Shown: in pieces, positions 51,941-60,642 of the stretch
Layout of the letters: every line of letters begins with the position of its first letter
Position numbering within the stretch: the stretch's first letter is position 1
NCBI RefSeq assembly: GCF_050916355.1
Contig: NZ_CP136946.1
Coordinates: forward strand, 2,418,001-2,482,000
Reading direction: 5' to 3'
From: Jeongeupia wiesaeckerbachi
GTDB taxonomy: Bacteria > Pseudomonadota > Gammaproteobacteria > Burkholderiales > Chitinibacteraceae
Length of the DNA: 64,000 nt
Translations under genes and position numbers: made by a program
Notes under the pieces: generated by a model
Databases searched by the model: none
What the model was told of the DNA's origin: nothing
What the model saw: only the letters and a program-made list of their open reading frames with translations

Positions 51941-52533
51941 TGATGAAAGCGAGCCCACACCTGCTCGCGTGCATGCTGCTGGCCGGCTTGTCCGGCCAGT
52001 CGGCCTATGCATGCGGTTACGACGCCCAGATCGACAACCCATTCACCGTCAGCTATCCCGGTTCGCTCGGCGTTGCACTGGCCACCCACCGTGCCTTAGC
52101 CGACGGCAAACTGGCGACGATCCCGACTTCGGCCGGCGAGGCCGGTCTCGAACGTAGCGTGCAAATGGTCAAGCAATTGCACGCGCGCCTTGAGACCAGC
52201 CAATATGGCGGCAGTTTTTATCTGCTCCTGGTGAACGCCGGCATGTGGTCGTCCTTCGGCATGGCCGACACCGCTGCGCAGGCGGATCACGCAGGGCATG
52301 CGCACGCGGATCACGCGCATGAGACGGGTGCACACCTGGGCCTGGCCACCCATATCGAAGCGCCTTCGATTGATGCATCCTCGCCTGTCGTCATCACCAG
52401 CGAGGCTACCCTCGCGGCTTTGCTTTCGGGAGCATTGGACGTGCCCGCTGCACGTGAGGCGGGTCTGATGCGTTTTGTCGGGCCGGTTTCGCCTTTCGTG
52501 CTCGGATCAGCCAAAACCTACGCAAAAAACTAG
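51940..52533 (+). CDS. Secreted histidine-rich protein of unknown family
   Basis: 197 residues from ATG 51940, sharing one base with the sulfatase stop TGA (TGATG); ATG 51943 is possible. An N-terminal signal peptide ends near AYA. A histidine-rich stretch at about 112-128 reads DHAGHAHADHAHETGAH, resembling metal-binding loops of zinc transporters and chaperones. The rest is not recognised. Because it is coupled to a zinc enzyme exported to the same compartment, a role in supplying or holding zinc for the sulfatase is a plausible inference, not shown by the sequence. Confidence 0.7.
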   Translation: MMKASPHLLACMLLAGLSGQSAYACGYDAQIDNPFTVSYPGSLGVALATHRALADGKLATIPTSAGEAGLERSVQMVKQLHARLETSQYGGSFYLLLVNAGMWSSFGMADTAAQADHAGHAHADHAHETGAHLGLATHIEAPSIDASSPVVITSEATLAALLSGALDVPAAREAGLMRFVGPVSPFVLGSAKTYAKN

Positions 52534-52827
52534 CCTGACCTTTCCGCCTGCCCCCAGGCATGCAAGGTGTTTGGGGGCAAGGGCGGGCCTGCATTGGATT
52601 CCCCGTACCGGATGCCGGGCATTCGGTGGTCGTAGCAATGCTGCTGCGGGGTTATGGGCGATTCATGCTGGTGTGAACCTTCCCTAAGTCGGGCGGCGCC
52701 GCGCCAGCCCTAATCCGGGCGCTGACGTCGCCGGCTGTTGAAGCGCGGCGCGAAAACTTGCAGCCGTTTGCGCGATAAATTGTTGATGCGCCATTTTCCG
52801 CCATGTGCAATGAAATTGCATAAACGG
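52534..52827. other. Gap between the sulfatase island and the phage-tail cluster
   Basis: 294 bases without a supported gene. A hairpin with arms TGCCCCCA and TGGGGGCA lies just after the histidine-rich gene, without a T tract. The left boundary of the phage-derived cluster falls here, but I see no tRNA fragment or clear att repeat. Confidence 0.5.
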
Positions 52828-53358
52828 TCAGGCTGACACTGGCCAATCCGGAACGAATGCACGTAGCCACACAGCACCTGCCGCATCAACTTGTCGTTTC
52901 AGCTCGCGTTGGCGCTGATGGATTTTCCAGCCTTGACCGAAGATGGCGCGCTCGTGCGCTTCATAGAGCGCTTGCAGCTCGAGCTGGGTCATCGGCACGT
53001 CGATATTGTCGGCATCCGTCCAAAAAAATCCCGCTGGCACGCCGAACGCCTTAAGCGTCCCCAGCGTCGTGTTGAGCCGTTCCCGGACAACGAGGCCGCC
53101 ATCCCAGCGGTGGTCAGCATGCGGGAAGGACACCACGGCACGCTCTTGCTGGTTCCGCCAGACGTTAATCCGCTCGCGTGCGGCGGCTCGGAGCGATTCG
53201 AGCGTGGTGGCCGACTCGAACGGCTCGGGCGTGTTGCCGTCTGCCAGCCAGGCCTCGTAGTCGTCCCACCAGCGGTGGCCGCGGGGGATGCTAGCGCCGT
53301 CCTCGATGCGGATCACCATGTCCGGGCTTTGCGTCAGCTTGTATTTTGCAGTGCTCAT
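52828..53358 (-). CDS. Phage tail fibre assembly protein with DUF4376 domain
   Basis: 176 residues. The C-terminal half matches DUF4376 of phage tail-fibre-associated proteins (RERINVWRNQQE, RRWDGGLVVRERL-like stretch, GFFWTDADNIDVPMT). It is placed directly after the tail fibre gene, where P2-like phages carry a fibre assembly (gpG-like) gene. It is the last gene of the cluster at this side. Confidence 0.82.
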   Translation of the reverse strand: MSTAKYKLTQSPDMVIRIEDGASIPRGHRWWDDYEAWLADGNTPEPFESATTLESLRAAARERINVWRNQQERAVVSFPHADHRWDGGLVVRERLNTTLGTLKAFGVPAGFFWTDADNIDVPMTQLELQALYEAHERAIFGQGWKIHQRQRELKRQVDAAGAVWLRAFVPDWPVSA

Positions 53359-53387
53359 GATTGCCTCGTTTGATGGTGTTGCACGGG

Positions 53388-54878
53388 TTACAGCTCGGCA
53401 TCAGCAGCCGCATGGATGTACCAAGTGCTGGCAGCTACTGCTACGTCGGAGTTGTAAACATTCGTTTTTCTGGTTGTCATCCCATATGCACTTGCGTTAG
53501 CAGTTGATGCGTCGTTGCTTCCGTTACGCCATTGACCACCAGCACCGGAATTTGTCGGACTAGGGTTATACAAGGTAATAGTAGGGGTCGCCCTCATCTC
53601 GACATCAAATTGCCACACTGCCATCGGCTGGGAATTCGATCCGGCTTGCCCTGCATAACAATTGGCGACCAGTCCAAAAGCCAAACCACCACCAGCGCCG
53701 TTTGCCGGAACCGTGTTCTGATGGTACGTCTTCTGGAAATATCGCTGGCACAGCGCCAGTTCAACCTGCGCTGGCCGCTCTTCGGACGACGTCGCCACCG
53801 CCCCGACTTCGAGCTGCACCTGCGCCAAGTCCAGTACGATCGACTGCTGCCCAAGCGACGCCGTGCGCCCATCGAAACTCGATCCGGCATCGCACCAGAA
53901 AAACATTGCGAGGTAGTCATCGCCGCCGGCAATGGTCTTGCCGGCAATGCTGGGGATGTCGGCAGTGATCGTGTAGTAAGTCCAGTTGGTGGTCAGCGCG
54001 ATTTTCTGGGCACCAATCCCGGTGACGGTCGGCGAACCGCCGGAGCCGAAGTTCTGCGCGAACTCTACTGCGATCGACTTAGCCGCGTCGGCTTTGGCCC
54101 AGAACGACCTTGTCACTTTGCGACCGGCGCAGCTGCGTACACTCTCAATGGGCTGGGCAATGGTCGCTTGATTGTTTGCGCCAGCGACCGAGGCCACGAC
54201 CACGCGCTGGAAGTACGTCGGCTCGCTCGGCACAAGAGTCTGCCCTGGCGCAAATGTTTGGCGCGATACGGCGATGGTCGAGCCGGACGAGTTGCTGACC
54301 CAGCGGTCGGCGCAATAGCGTGATCCCGTGCCGGCGGCGATCGAGGTACCGCGCTGCCAGAAGTCGAAATTGCCGTTGATGAGCTTGTTGCGGAAATTGA
54401 CGGCGCCGGCCGAACCCGTCCGCGACGCGACCAAGGCAGCAACGAATGCAGTCGTTGCCAGTAGCGTGCTGGCGTCGCCGATGACTGCTGTCGGGCCGGA
54501 CACCGGGCCGGTGAATGCAGCACCGGAGAGGTTGGCCTTCTTGGCCAGCTCGGTGGCCATCGTCACCGCAAAGTTCGGATCGTTAGCGATAGCGGCAGCC
54601 AGCTCGTTGATCTGGTTCAGCGTTTCCGGTGAACTGCCAACAACGGCGGCAATGGCTGCGGCGACTTCAGCGTTGCCGCGAGCGTCGTTCCAGTACTGTG
54701 GCAGCGGGTCGGTGCTGCCACTAATCACCTCGACAAGTGCCTTCAGGAACAGTGTTCGGTTGGCCAGCGCGCGAATGGGGATGTTGTCCGGGCAGTCCGG
54801 ACCGCCCGTAAGTACCGCATTGGCTTCGAAGTATGGGACGCCAGACTCCCACACTGCTTGTTCGTTGAGATTTCCCAT
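53388..54878 (-). CDS. Phage tail fibre protein
   Basis: 496 residues. The N-terminal part (about 1-150) follows the P2 gpH-type start that binds the baseplate (MGNLNEQAVWESGVPYFE, ETLNQINELAAAIANDPNF). The remainder is a beta-rich host-binding part with little family resemblance. It defines host range. The 3' end is visibly more AT-rich than the rest of the cluster, as is common for exchanged fibre tips. Confidence 0.85.
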   Translation of the reverse strand: MGNLNEQAVWESGVPYFEANAVLTGGPDCPDNIPIRALANRTLFLKALVEVISGSTDPLPQYWNDARGNAEVAAAIAAVVGSSPETLNQINELAAAIANDPNFAVTMATELAKKANLSGAAFTGPVSGPTAVIGDASTLLATTAFVAALVASRTGSAGAVNFRNKLINGNFDFWQRGTSIAAGTGSRYCADRWVSNSSGSTIAVSRQTFAPGQTLVPSEPTYFQRVVVASVAGANNQATIAQPIESVRSCAGRKVTRSFWAKADAAKSIAVEFAQNFGSGGSPTVTGIGAQKIALTTNWTYYTITADIPSIAGKTIAGGDDYLAMFFWCDAGSSFDGRTASLGQQSIVLDLAQVQLEVGAVATSSEERPAQVELALCQRYFQKTYHQNTVPANGAGGGLAFGLVANCYAGQAGSNSQPMAVWQFDVEMRATPTITLYNPSPTNSGAGGQWRNGSNDASTANASAYGMTTRKTNVYNSDVAVAASTWYIHAAADAEL

Positions 54879-54887
54879 CTTGGTTCC

Positions 54888-55469
54888 TTAGATTGAGCCG
54901 CGGGTATAGGTGCCGTCGCGCCGGGCGAAGCCATTGCGGATCAGCGCCGCAGCGGAGAAGTCGATTTCAAACAGCGCGCAGCGCGCCGGTGCCACGCTGG
55001 CCAGCATCCGCCGTGCTTCCTCGGCTTGTTTGATGCTCAGCTGTCGGAAGCACTTGATGCGGTACACCGCCCACTGATCAGCCTTGGTGCCGCGGATCGC
55101 GAAGCCGTCACGGCGACATGTGCCGTCCCTGCGATAGCCGCCTCGGCCTTCCTCGATCTCGATCTCGCCGAGCCCGAGCAGCCGGAATACCTCGCGTACT
55201 GCCCAGGGCGTGCCCTTGTAGCGATGGATTTCTATGGCGCGCTTGATCAGCGCCCGCTGTGCCGTTTCGGTCTCGGCCAGTGCCCAGCCGTCGCTGTCGG
55301 TCAGCGAGAACTGCTCGGCCAGTGCGTACAGCGCCGAGGCGTCGACCGAATCGATCATGTAGACCAGCAGCGGCGACAGATCGATATCATTCAGGCGGCT
55401 GGCTAGGTCGCCTAGCACTTGGAAGCGTGCGTCGCTGGCCAGTGGCGGCTGCAGCAGTTCGTCAGCCAT
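54888..55469 (-). CDS. Phage tail protein I (baseplate)
   Basis: 193 residues from ATG 55469 (MADELLQPPLASDARFQVLGDLASR). It matches P2 gpI, a baseplate wedge component, with LIKRAIEIHRYKGTPWAVREVFRLLGLG as the conserved core. The start overlaps the end of the J gene by 8 bases, and the gene is followed by the tail fibre gene. Confidence 0.88.
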   Translation of the reverse strand: MADELLQPPLASDARFQVLGDLASRLNDIDLSPLLVYMIDSVDASALYALAEQFSLTDSDGWALAETETAQRALIKRAIEIHRYKGTPWAVREVFRLLGLGEIEIEEGRGGYRRDGTCRRDGFAIRGTKADQWAVYRIKCFRQLSIKQAEEARRMLASVAPARCALFEIDFSAAALIRNGFARRDGTYTRGSI

Positions 55470-56613
55470 TGGCGACTCCCGCAAAGCGCAGATCGATACC
55501 GGTGCAATACGCCCACTCGTGCTCGTCCAGCACCAGCAAGGCCGGCGAGCTGACCGGTGCGCTGTAAACGCCAGGCAGCTGCAGCTTCGCGATGATCTGC
55601 TGCGGCACCACGTCACGGCCGAGACCAGCCGCACGGTCTGCGGCATAGGCTTCGGCCGCAGACCGTACTTGCGCCAACACCACCGCTTGGTCGGCACCGG
55701 CCTGCAGCGTCACGTCAGCAACGATTTGGTACTCGACCTTGATAGGTGGCAGCGCTTGCACAAAGTCACACAGCGGCCGCACGCGCTCGGCCGAGCAAGT
55801 CGCCTCGACCAAGGCCAGCATGGTCTGATCGGGCAGACCACCGTCGAGCAATGGGTAGAGCCGCACTTCACCGGGCGGCACGTCGTTCAGCGAAACGATC
55901 TGGCCGTCGATCTTGGCGAGCTTTGGTCCGCGCACTGCGACATCCTTGATGCTCTGATGCGCGCTCTTGGCGTGGAACAGATAGGCCAGCTTGCTGCCGG
56001 CCGTGCTGAAGGCTTCCGGCGCCAGCTTGATCCGTTCGCGCAGGCGATCGTTGAGTTCTTCCTCGACGCCGCTGCTTGGTACGCTGATGTTGCCAACCGT
56101 CACATCGTCATCGCCGAGGTCATCGACCAAGCTGCTGATTTTGCCGATTTGCCAGCCGTTACCGGCTACGCCTGGCGCGTCGCATACGCCAACCACGTCG
56201 ATAAACAACTGGCCAGCAGCCAAGACAACGTCGGCCTCCGTCGCAAACGTCACCACCCCGTCGCTGGTCTCGACCTGTGTGCCCGCCGGGATCAGCAGCG
56301 CCGTCGACCGTGCGGTCATGAGCTGGAAACGGAATGTGGCGCGGGCGGCCTGCGCCGGCAGGCGGGTTACGCCAACCAGCTCGCCCAGATAGTCGAGCAT
56401 TGGCGCACGAGCGAACGCGACCAGATTCTGCTTGGCCGCCTCCTGGATGCCGACGCGCACCAGCGTCTCGCGGTAGGCGATCACATCGATCAGCAAACGG
56501 TCGACCTGCGCTGGGTACAGTGTCTTGCCGGTCATCCGTTCGTAGTCGGCGATGATCTCGGCGGTGATGAGCTGCGGGTCGCGCTGGATGAAATCCGGTT
56601 CGGTCAGCGCCAT
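55462..56613 (-). CDS. Baseplate assembly protein J
   Basis: 383 residues, baseplate J/gp47 family: MALTEPDFIQRDPQLITAEIIADYE start, a central region with LAYLFHAKSAH and a C-terminal domain with DVTLQAGADQAVVLAQVR. It forms the wedge ring of contractile tails. It overlaps W (10 bases) and I (8 bases), so translation is coupled along the module. Confidence 0.92.
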   Translation of the reverse strand: MALTEPDFIQRDPQLITAEIIADYERMTGKTLYPAQVDRLLIDVIAYRETLVRVGIQEAAKQNLVAFARAPMLDYLGELVGVTRLPAQAARATFRFQLMTARSTALLIPAGTQVETSDGVVTFATEADVVLAAGQLFIDVVGVCDAPGVAGNGWQIGKISSLVDDLGDDDVTVGNISVPSSGVEEELNDRLRERIKLAPEAFSTAGSKLAYLFHAKSAHQSIKDVAVRGPKLAKIDGQIVSLNDVPPGEVRLYPLLDGGLPDQTMLALVEATCSAERVRPLCDFVQALPPIKVEYQIVADVTLQAGADQAVVLAQVRSAAEAYAADRAAGLGRDVVPQQIIAKLQLPGVYSAPVSSPALLVLDEHEWAYCTGIDLRFAGVANG

Positions 56614-57002
56614 GGCCGCACCTCTGTTTCACGCAGCACACCATCGGCCAGTTGCCACTGCACGCGCAAGGTCACGTGCGCCTCATCGACCGAGACGATG
56701 ACCTTGAGTAGCTCGCAACGCGGCTCCCAGCGCCTGATGGCCTCAACGGCCTCGCGCACCAGGTGCGGCCGTACCTCGTTGACGGGGTGGTCGATGTAGA
56801 GATGAAGGTCGGAGCCGAAATCGGGGCGATGAGGGTCGCTGCCCTTCGGTGTATTGAGGATGGTGCGGATGCACTGGCCGACGTCGGCCTCAGCCTCGAC
56901 GACGTCGACGCCCTGTCCCCGGAGGGGACTTCCTGCGGGACGCAGTTCGGAGTGCAGCGCGGGTTGCCAGTGGACGGAAGAGATATCGGATAGCAGCGTC
57001 AT
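56604..57002 (-). CDS. Baseplate wedge protein W (GPW/gp25 family)
   Basis: 132 residues of the gp25/lysozyme-like family: IRTILNTPKGSDPHRPDFGSDL is the diagnostic core. It initiates tail sheath polymerisation on the baseplate. It overlaps J by 10 bases. A plus-strand cargo gene separates it from V. Confidence 0.92.
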   Translation of the reverse strand: MTLLSDISSVHWQPALHSELRPAGSPLRGQGVDVVEAEADVGQCIRTILNTPKGSDPHRPDFGSDLHLYIDHPVNEVRPHLVREAVEAIRRWEPRCELLKVIVSVDEAHVTLRVQWQLADGVLRETEVRPWR

Positions 57003-57075
57003 GCGGCCATCGTGACGTGACGCCCAGCGGCGGGATATTAATCGGGATTAAAATGGCGCAAACAAGGAGAGATGA

Positions 57076-57756
57076 ATGACGATCTATGTGGCGCCAACGT
57101 TTAATGCCGATGCTTTCAATTGCCCCTTCTGTAACGCATTTGCACACATGGGTTGGACAGCGTTATTCACCCATCAAAAAACCCCTATTGGGGCATTTTC
57201 AGCGTGGTGCAAGCACTGTCAGCAGCGCAGCATCTGGCGGTTGCCGCCCAATAACTCTGGTTTTCCAGACTCTCCAGATCGTGAAGCTCAGCGAGCGGTG
57301 ATGTTGTACCCAATCGCTTCGTCTGCGCCTGTTGCGCACGTCGATCTACCTGACGATTGCCGTCTCGACTACGACGAGGCGCGCACTGTTGCTCAACATT
57401 CACCACGAGCTGCCGCGGCACTGCTCCGCCTTGTGATCCAGAAGCTGTGTGTCCACCTTGGCTGCGCGGGAAAGAAAATTGATGAAGACATTGCGAAGCT
57501 GGTCGCAAATGGTCTACCAGTGCGCATGCAACAGGCTTTCGATGTCGTGCGTGTAACCGGTAACAACGCAGTCCATCCCGGCGAAATGGATTTGCAAGAC
57601 AACCCCGAGCTTGCGTTTGCCCTGTTTGGCCTGATCAACATGGTCGTCGAAGAAATGATCACGAAGCCCAAGGCGCTTGAGGCCATGTTTGCGAATCTGC
57701 CGGCAGGTGCGCTAGAGGCCATCGAGCGTCGCAACACGAAAGCGACAGCCAAGTAG
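57076..57756 (+). CDS. Zinc-ribbon plus DUF4145 protein, cargo gene in the tail cluster
   Basis: 226 residues, on the opposite strand to its neighbours, with AGGAGA just upstream of ATG 57076. An N-terminal zinc ribbon has C16-x2-C19 and C45-x2-C48. A DUF4145 domain at about 100-215 contains RVTGNNAVHPG, where Arg159, Asn163 and His167 recall the HEPN ribonuclease motif, though the Arg is displaced from the classic position. DUF4145 occurs in restriction and other defence proteins. The DNA is visibly more AT-rich than the tail genes, suggesting separate acquisition. A role in phage exclusion is an inference. Confidence 0.8.
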   Translation: MTIYVAPTFNADAFNCPFCNAFAHMGWTALFTHQKTPIGAFSAWCKHCQQRSIWRLPPNNSGFPDSPDREAQRAVMLYPIASSAPVAHVDLPDDCRLDYDEARTVAQHSPRAAAALLRLVIQKLCVHLGCAGKKIDEDIAKLVANGLPVRMQQAFDVVRVTGNNAVHPGEMDLQDNPELAFALFGLINMVVEEMITKPKALEAMFANLPAGALEAIERRNTKATAK

Positions 57757-58368
57757 TCAATGCACATGATGGTTGGAGTTGCCGCCGGCATCCATCACCG
57801 AGCCGCTGGCGCTGACATCACCCTCTACCTCGACCTTACCGCTGATCTTCGCGGCGGTGCCGTCGCCGCCTGAGCCGGCCATGCCGCCGAGGAAGGTCAG
57901 CTTCTTCTGCACGGTCAGGTTGCCAGTCACTTCGGCCTCGGGCGTGTCGATCGTCACCTTGGCACCGGCCTTCAGCGTGATCTCGGTGCTGGCCTGGACG
58001 ATCATCTTCGCAATACCTGTCACAGACAGCGTGTGCGTGCCGCGGTCGTACTCCAGCAGCGCACCGTCCTTGAAGCGGATGACGAATTTGTTCGGGTCGG
58101 TCACCGGCGGCGTGTCGGCGTCGGAGTAGATCGCGCCTAGGATCACGCCGTCCTCGCCACGCGGGTCGAGCAGCACCTTCACCTGTTCGCCGATGTCATA
58201 GGTCCAGCAGCACTGATCGTTCTGCGTCTTCGGGTAGGCGATCGGTAACCACATGCTGCGCAGGTTGTCGAAGTCCGGAAAGCGCACGCGGGCAAAGCCC
58301 GGCCGTGAGGCGCTGACCGTGCCGGTCTTGAGCGTGGCGCCAAACTCGTCGAGTGTTTCGCGGTTCAT
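57757..58368 (-). CDS. Baseplate spike protein V
   Basis: 203 residues. An OB-fold N-terminal part (about 15-95) is followed by a beta-helical tip, ending NSNHHVH. The His-x-His pair at the tip is where P2 gpV-type spikes bind iron. It forms the membrane-piercing needle. It overlaps D by 4 bases; its stop abuts the end of the cargo gene. Confidence 0.92.
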   Translation of the reverse strand: MNRETLDEFGATLKTGTVSASRPGFARVRFPDFDNLRSMWLPIAYPKTQNDQCCWTYDIGEQVKVLLDPRGEDGVILGAIYSDADTPPVTDPNKFVIRFKDGALLEYDRGTHTLSVTGIAKMIVQASTEITLKAGAKVTIDTPEAEVTGNLTVQKKLTFLGGMAGSGGDGTAAKISGKVEVEGDVSASGSVMDAGGNSNHHVH

Positions 58369-59552
58369 GGTTTTTTCCCCGTCGTCGTACCGATGACCTG
58401 CACCTTGCCGTCCTTCTCGCCGTAGACCGTAAGCCCCTTGGCCGACTTCTTCGGGGCGGGCTTGGCCGCGCCCGGTCGCGTCGGCAGCGCCACGCGCTTC
58501 ACTTCCAGCTCGGTGACATAGCCACCGCCGCGTGTGAGCCGATGCCTGGACGACTCAACCAAGTAGCGCCCGGACAGCCTGCCGCAATCGATCAGTGTGA
58601 ACGTGGTGCCGGCGACCAGCTTCGGGTTGCCGATCACTGTGATCGATCCGCCGGTCTGCTGCAGGTTGGCGTGATTGAGTGCGGCCTGTGCCTTGGTTTG
58701 CGCGGTCGCCTTCGAGCCGGCCCGGCTCGACAACTTCAGCGTGTCGCCGCTGCTGGCCTTGCCGGACTTCGCCGGTGCACTGGTATGGCCGATGACGCCG
58801 GTCTCGCCGTTGGGCTTCTCGGCGATCACCATCAGCTTCTTGGCCTTCGGGTCGTGATACTTCGACTTGACCGCCTTGTAGATGTCCTTGATCTTGTCGC
58901 GCAGCCGGATCGAAATGATCTCCGACAAGGCCACTGTGCCCACCGGATCGCCATCGCGCAGCGCGCTCAGCTCGGTAAACACCAGCTGGTCGCCGACGAT
59001 CTTGAACGCATAGCCGTACTCGCGGCCGAGGCGGGTCAGGAAGCCAACGTCGTGTTCCTGATACTGCGTCACCCGGTCGATCCGAATATCACGAATCTTG
59101 CCGACCAGCGTCAGCCGGTTGCGCTTGGCGACACGCGATGCGATTGCAGCAAGCGAGGTGTTCTCATAGCCATGGTTGCCGGGCGTGCGCACCGGCTTGT
59201 TGATGCCGGTCGACAACGCCCGGATCGACACGGTCGATGGCGGCCGGGCGAATTCGATCTCGTCGACCTCGAATGCACCGCACGGCAGCAGCGGCACCTG
59301 GTCGTAGCCGATCTTCAACGACAGCGTGTCGCCCTTGCCCGGATACCACTGGTTCGCCCAACGGCCGTCGGTGTCCTCGAGTTCGACCTCCAGTTCGTCG
59401 GACTGCCCGGCCAGGTAATCGGTATAGGTCACCGACAGCACGTAGGGCGTGATGTCCTCGGTGATGTTCTTCTTGCCGTAGGTGAGCACGAACACCGGAT
59501 GCGGCACCGCAACCGAGGTCGGCGCTTGCGGCGTAGCAGTCAGCGCAGCCAT
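58365..59552 (-). CDS. Phage late control / tail protein D
   Basis: 395 residues from ATG 59552 (MAALTATPQAPTSVAVPHP), preceded by GGAGG. gpD family, a gp27-like hub of the baseplate: LTYGKKNITEDITPYVLSV and GYENTSLAAIASRVAKRN are typical. A Lys/Pro-rich C-terminal tail is present. It overlaps X by 13 bases. Confidence 0.9.
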   Translation of the reverse strand: MAALTATPQAPTSVAVPHPVFVLTYGKKNITEDITPYVLSVTYTDYLAGQSDELEVELEDTDGRWANQWYPGKGDTLSLKIGYDQVPLLPCGAFEVDEIEFARPPSTVSIRALSTGINKPVRTPGNHGYENTSLAAIASRVAKRNRLTLVGKIRDIRIDRVTQYQEHDVGFLTRLGREYGYAFKIVGDQLVFTELSALRDGDPVGTVALSEIISIRLRDKIKDIYKAVKSKYHDPKAKKLMVIAEKPNGETGVIGHTSAPAKSGKASSGDTLKLSSRAGSKATAQTKAQAALNHANLQQTGGSITVIGNPKLVAGTTFTLIDCGRLSGRYLVESSRHRLTRGGGYVTELEVKRVALPTRPGAAKPAPKKSAKGLTVYGEKDGKVQVIGTTTGKKP

Positions 59553-59746
59553 GGCGGCAAGTCCTCCGATACATCCTGCTGCTCGATCACCGGGATCGAC
59601 AGTGTCAGCCCGGCCGGCAAACAAGGCAACAGCGGCACGTGCGGATTGGCCACGATGATCCGCTCGTACTGGAACGGATCGCCGTAATACAGCACCGAGA
59701 GCTGATCCCAGCGCTGACCCTGGGTGGTGATATGCGTCAAGAACAT
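59540..59746 (-). CDS. Tail protein X
   Basis: 68 residues, P2 gpX family with LysM-like features: TTQGQRWDQLSVLYYGDPF then IIVANPHVP. Short hub-associated baseplate protein. It overlaps both U (1 base) and D (13 bases). Confidence 0.9.
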   Translation of the reverse strand: MFLTHITTQGQRWDQLSVLYYGDPFQYERIIVANPHVPLLPCLPAGLTLSIPVIEQQDVSEDLPPWLR

Positions 59747-60642
59747 CAGATCGCCCTCGTCACGACCATGGCCGCGAGCTTCGCCGTCGCCGGCGCCGCT
59801 TGCTCCAGGGCCGCACTTGCAGTGGAAAGCTGGCCCGCCATCTGATCGATCTTGCCGACGACGTTGCCGGTGTTCGCGCCGGCCAGTACGCCCTGCGCGG
59901 CGGTAATCATTGAGAGCGCGTTATTGCCGGCCCGCATCAGGCTGGCCGCTTCCGGTAGCTGGCTAGTCAAACCGCCCAATGCCGGGGCAAGCTTGGCCAG
60001 TGGTGCGGCTGCGTCGCCGAGCCCGGTCATCAGACCAGGCACACGGCCGAGCGCGGCCAACGGGTTGTTGCGCAGCTGCTGCGCCACGCGGACGGCATCG
60101 GTCGCCGTGCGCATGGCCGCTTGCGCCTGGTTCGCCGCCGAGACCGCCTGCCGGATGCTGTCGCGGGCGCTGTTCACTGCGCCGATCGCCTGGCCGGTTG
60201 GCACCAGCTTGGCCGAGACCGGCGGCACTTTAGGCTGTACCGCCGGCGCCGGCAGCGGGTTCTTTTTGTCGCCGACGTACTCGCGCAAGGTCGCCGTCGC
60301 CGTCACGGCGACCAGCGTCCCGAAGCCATCGGTCTGTTCGCTGGTCGCCTGCACGTCGGTCAGGACGAACCAGCCCTTGTAGTCGCCGTTGCCCAGTACC
60401 AGTGCCATGGCCCGGTGCAAGGCCAGCGCCTTCTTCAGCCTGGCCAGCTCGCGCTCGGGCTCGCAGAACTGCGCATGGAACGACAGCGTCAGGCGAATCT
60501 CGTCGAGCTTGTCGCCGATGATCTGCAGCCGTGGCTTGCCATCGATCAGCGCGTGCTCGGCATAGTCGGCGCCGAACTGCGACTCGAAGCCGTCGAAGTA
60601 CGCGATCAGGTCGAACTGGATGTCCCCGAGCAGCGCGTACAT
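59746..60642 (-). CDS. Phage tail protein U with extended C-terminus
   Basis: 298 residues. The first 130 match the P2 gpU family (MYALLGDIQFDLIAYFDGFESQFG start); the rest is an Ala-rich helical extension (about 165-298) longer than P2 gpU. It adjoins the tape measure gene with a one-base overlap. The extension's role is not known. Confidence 0.85.
   Translation of the reverse strand: MYALLGDIQFDLIAYFDGFESQFGADYAEHALIDGKPRLQIIGDKLDEIRLTLSFHAQFCEPERELARLKKALALHRAMALVLGNGDYKGWFVLTDVQATSEQTDGFGTLVAVTATATLREYVGDKKNPLPAPAVQPKVPPVSAKLVPTGQAIGAVNSARDSIRQAVSAANQAQAAMRTATDAVRVAQQLRNNPLAALGRVPGLMTGLGDAAAPLAKLAPALGGLTSQLPEAASLMRAGNNALSMITAAQGVLAGANTGNVVGKIDQMAGQLSTASAALEQAAPATAKLAAMVVTRAI

Noticed and set aside
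52534..52827. Phage attachment site
   Set aside because: No tRNA 3' end or direct repeat was found, and the other end of the element lies outside the window.
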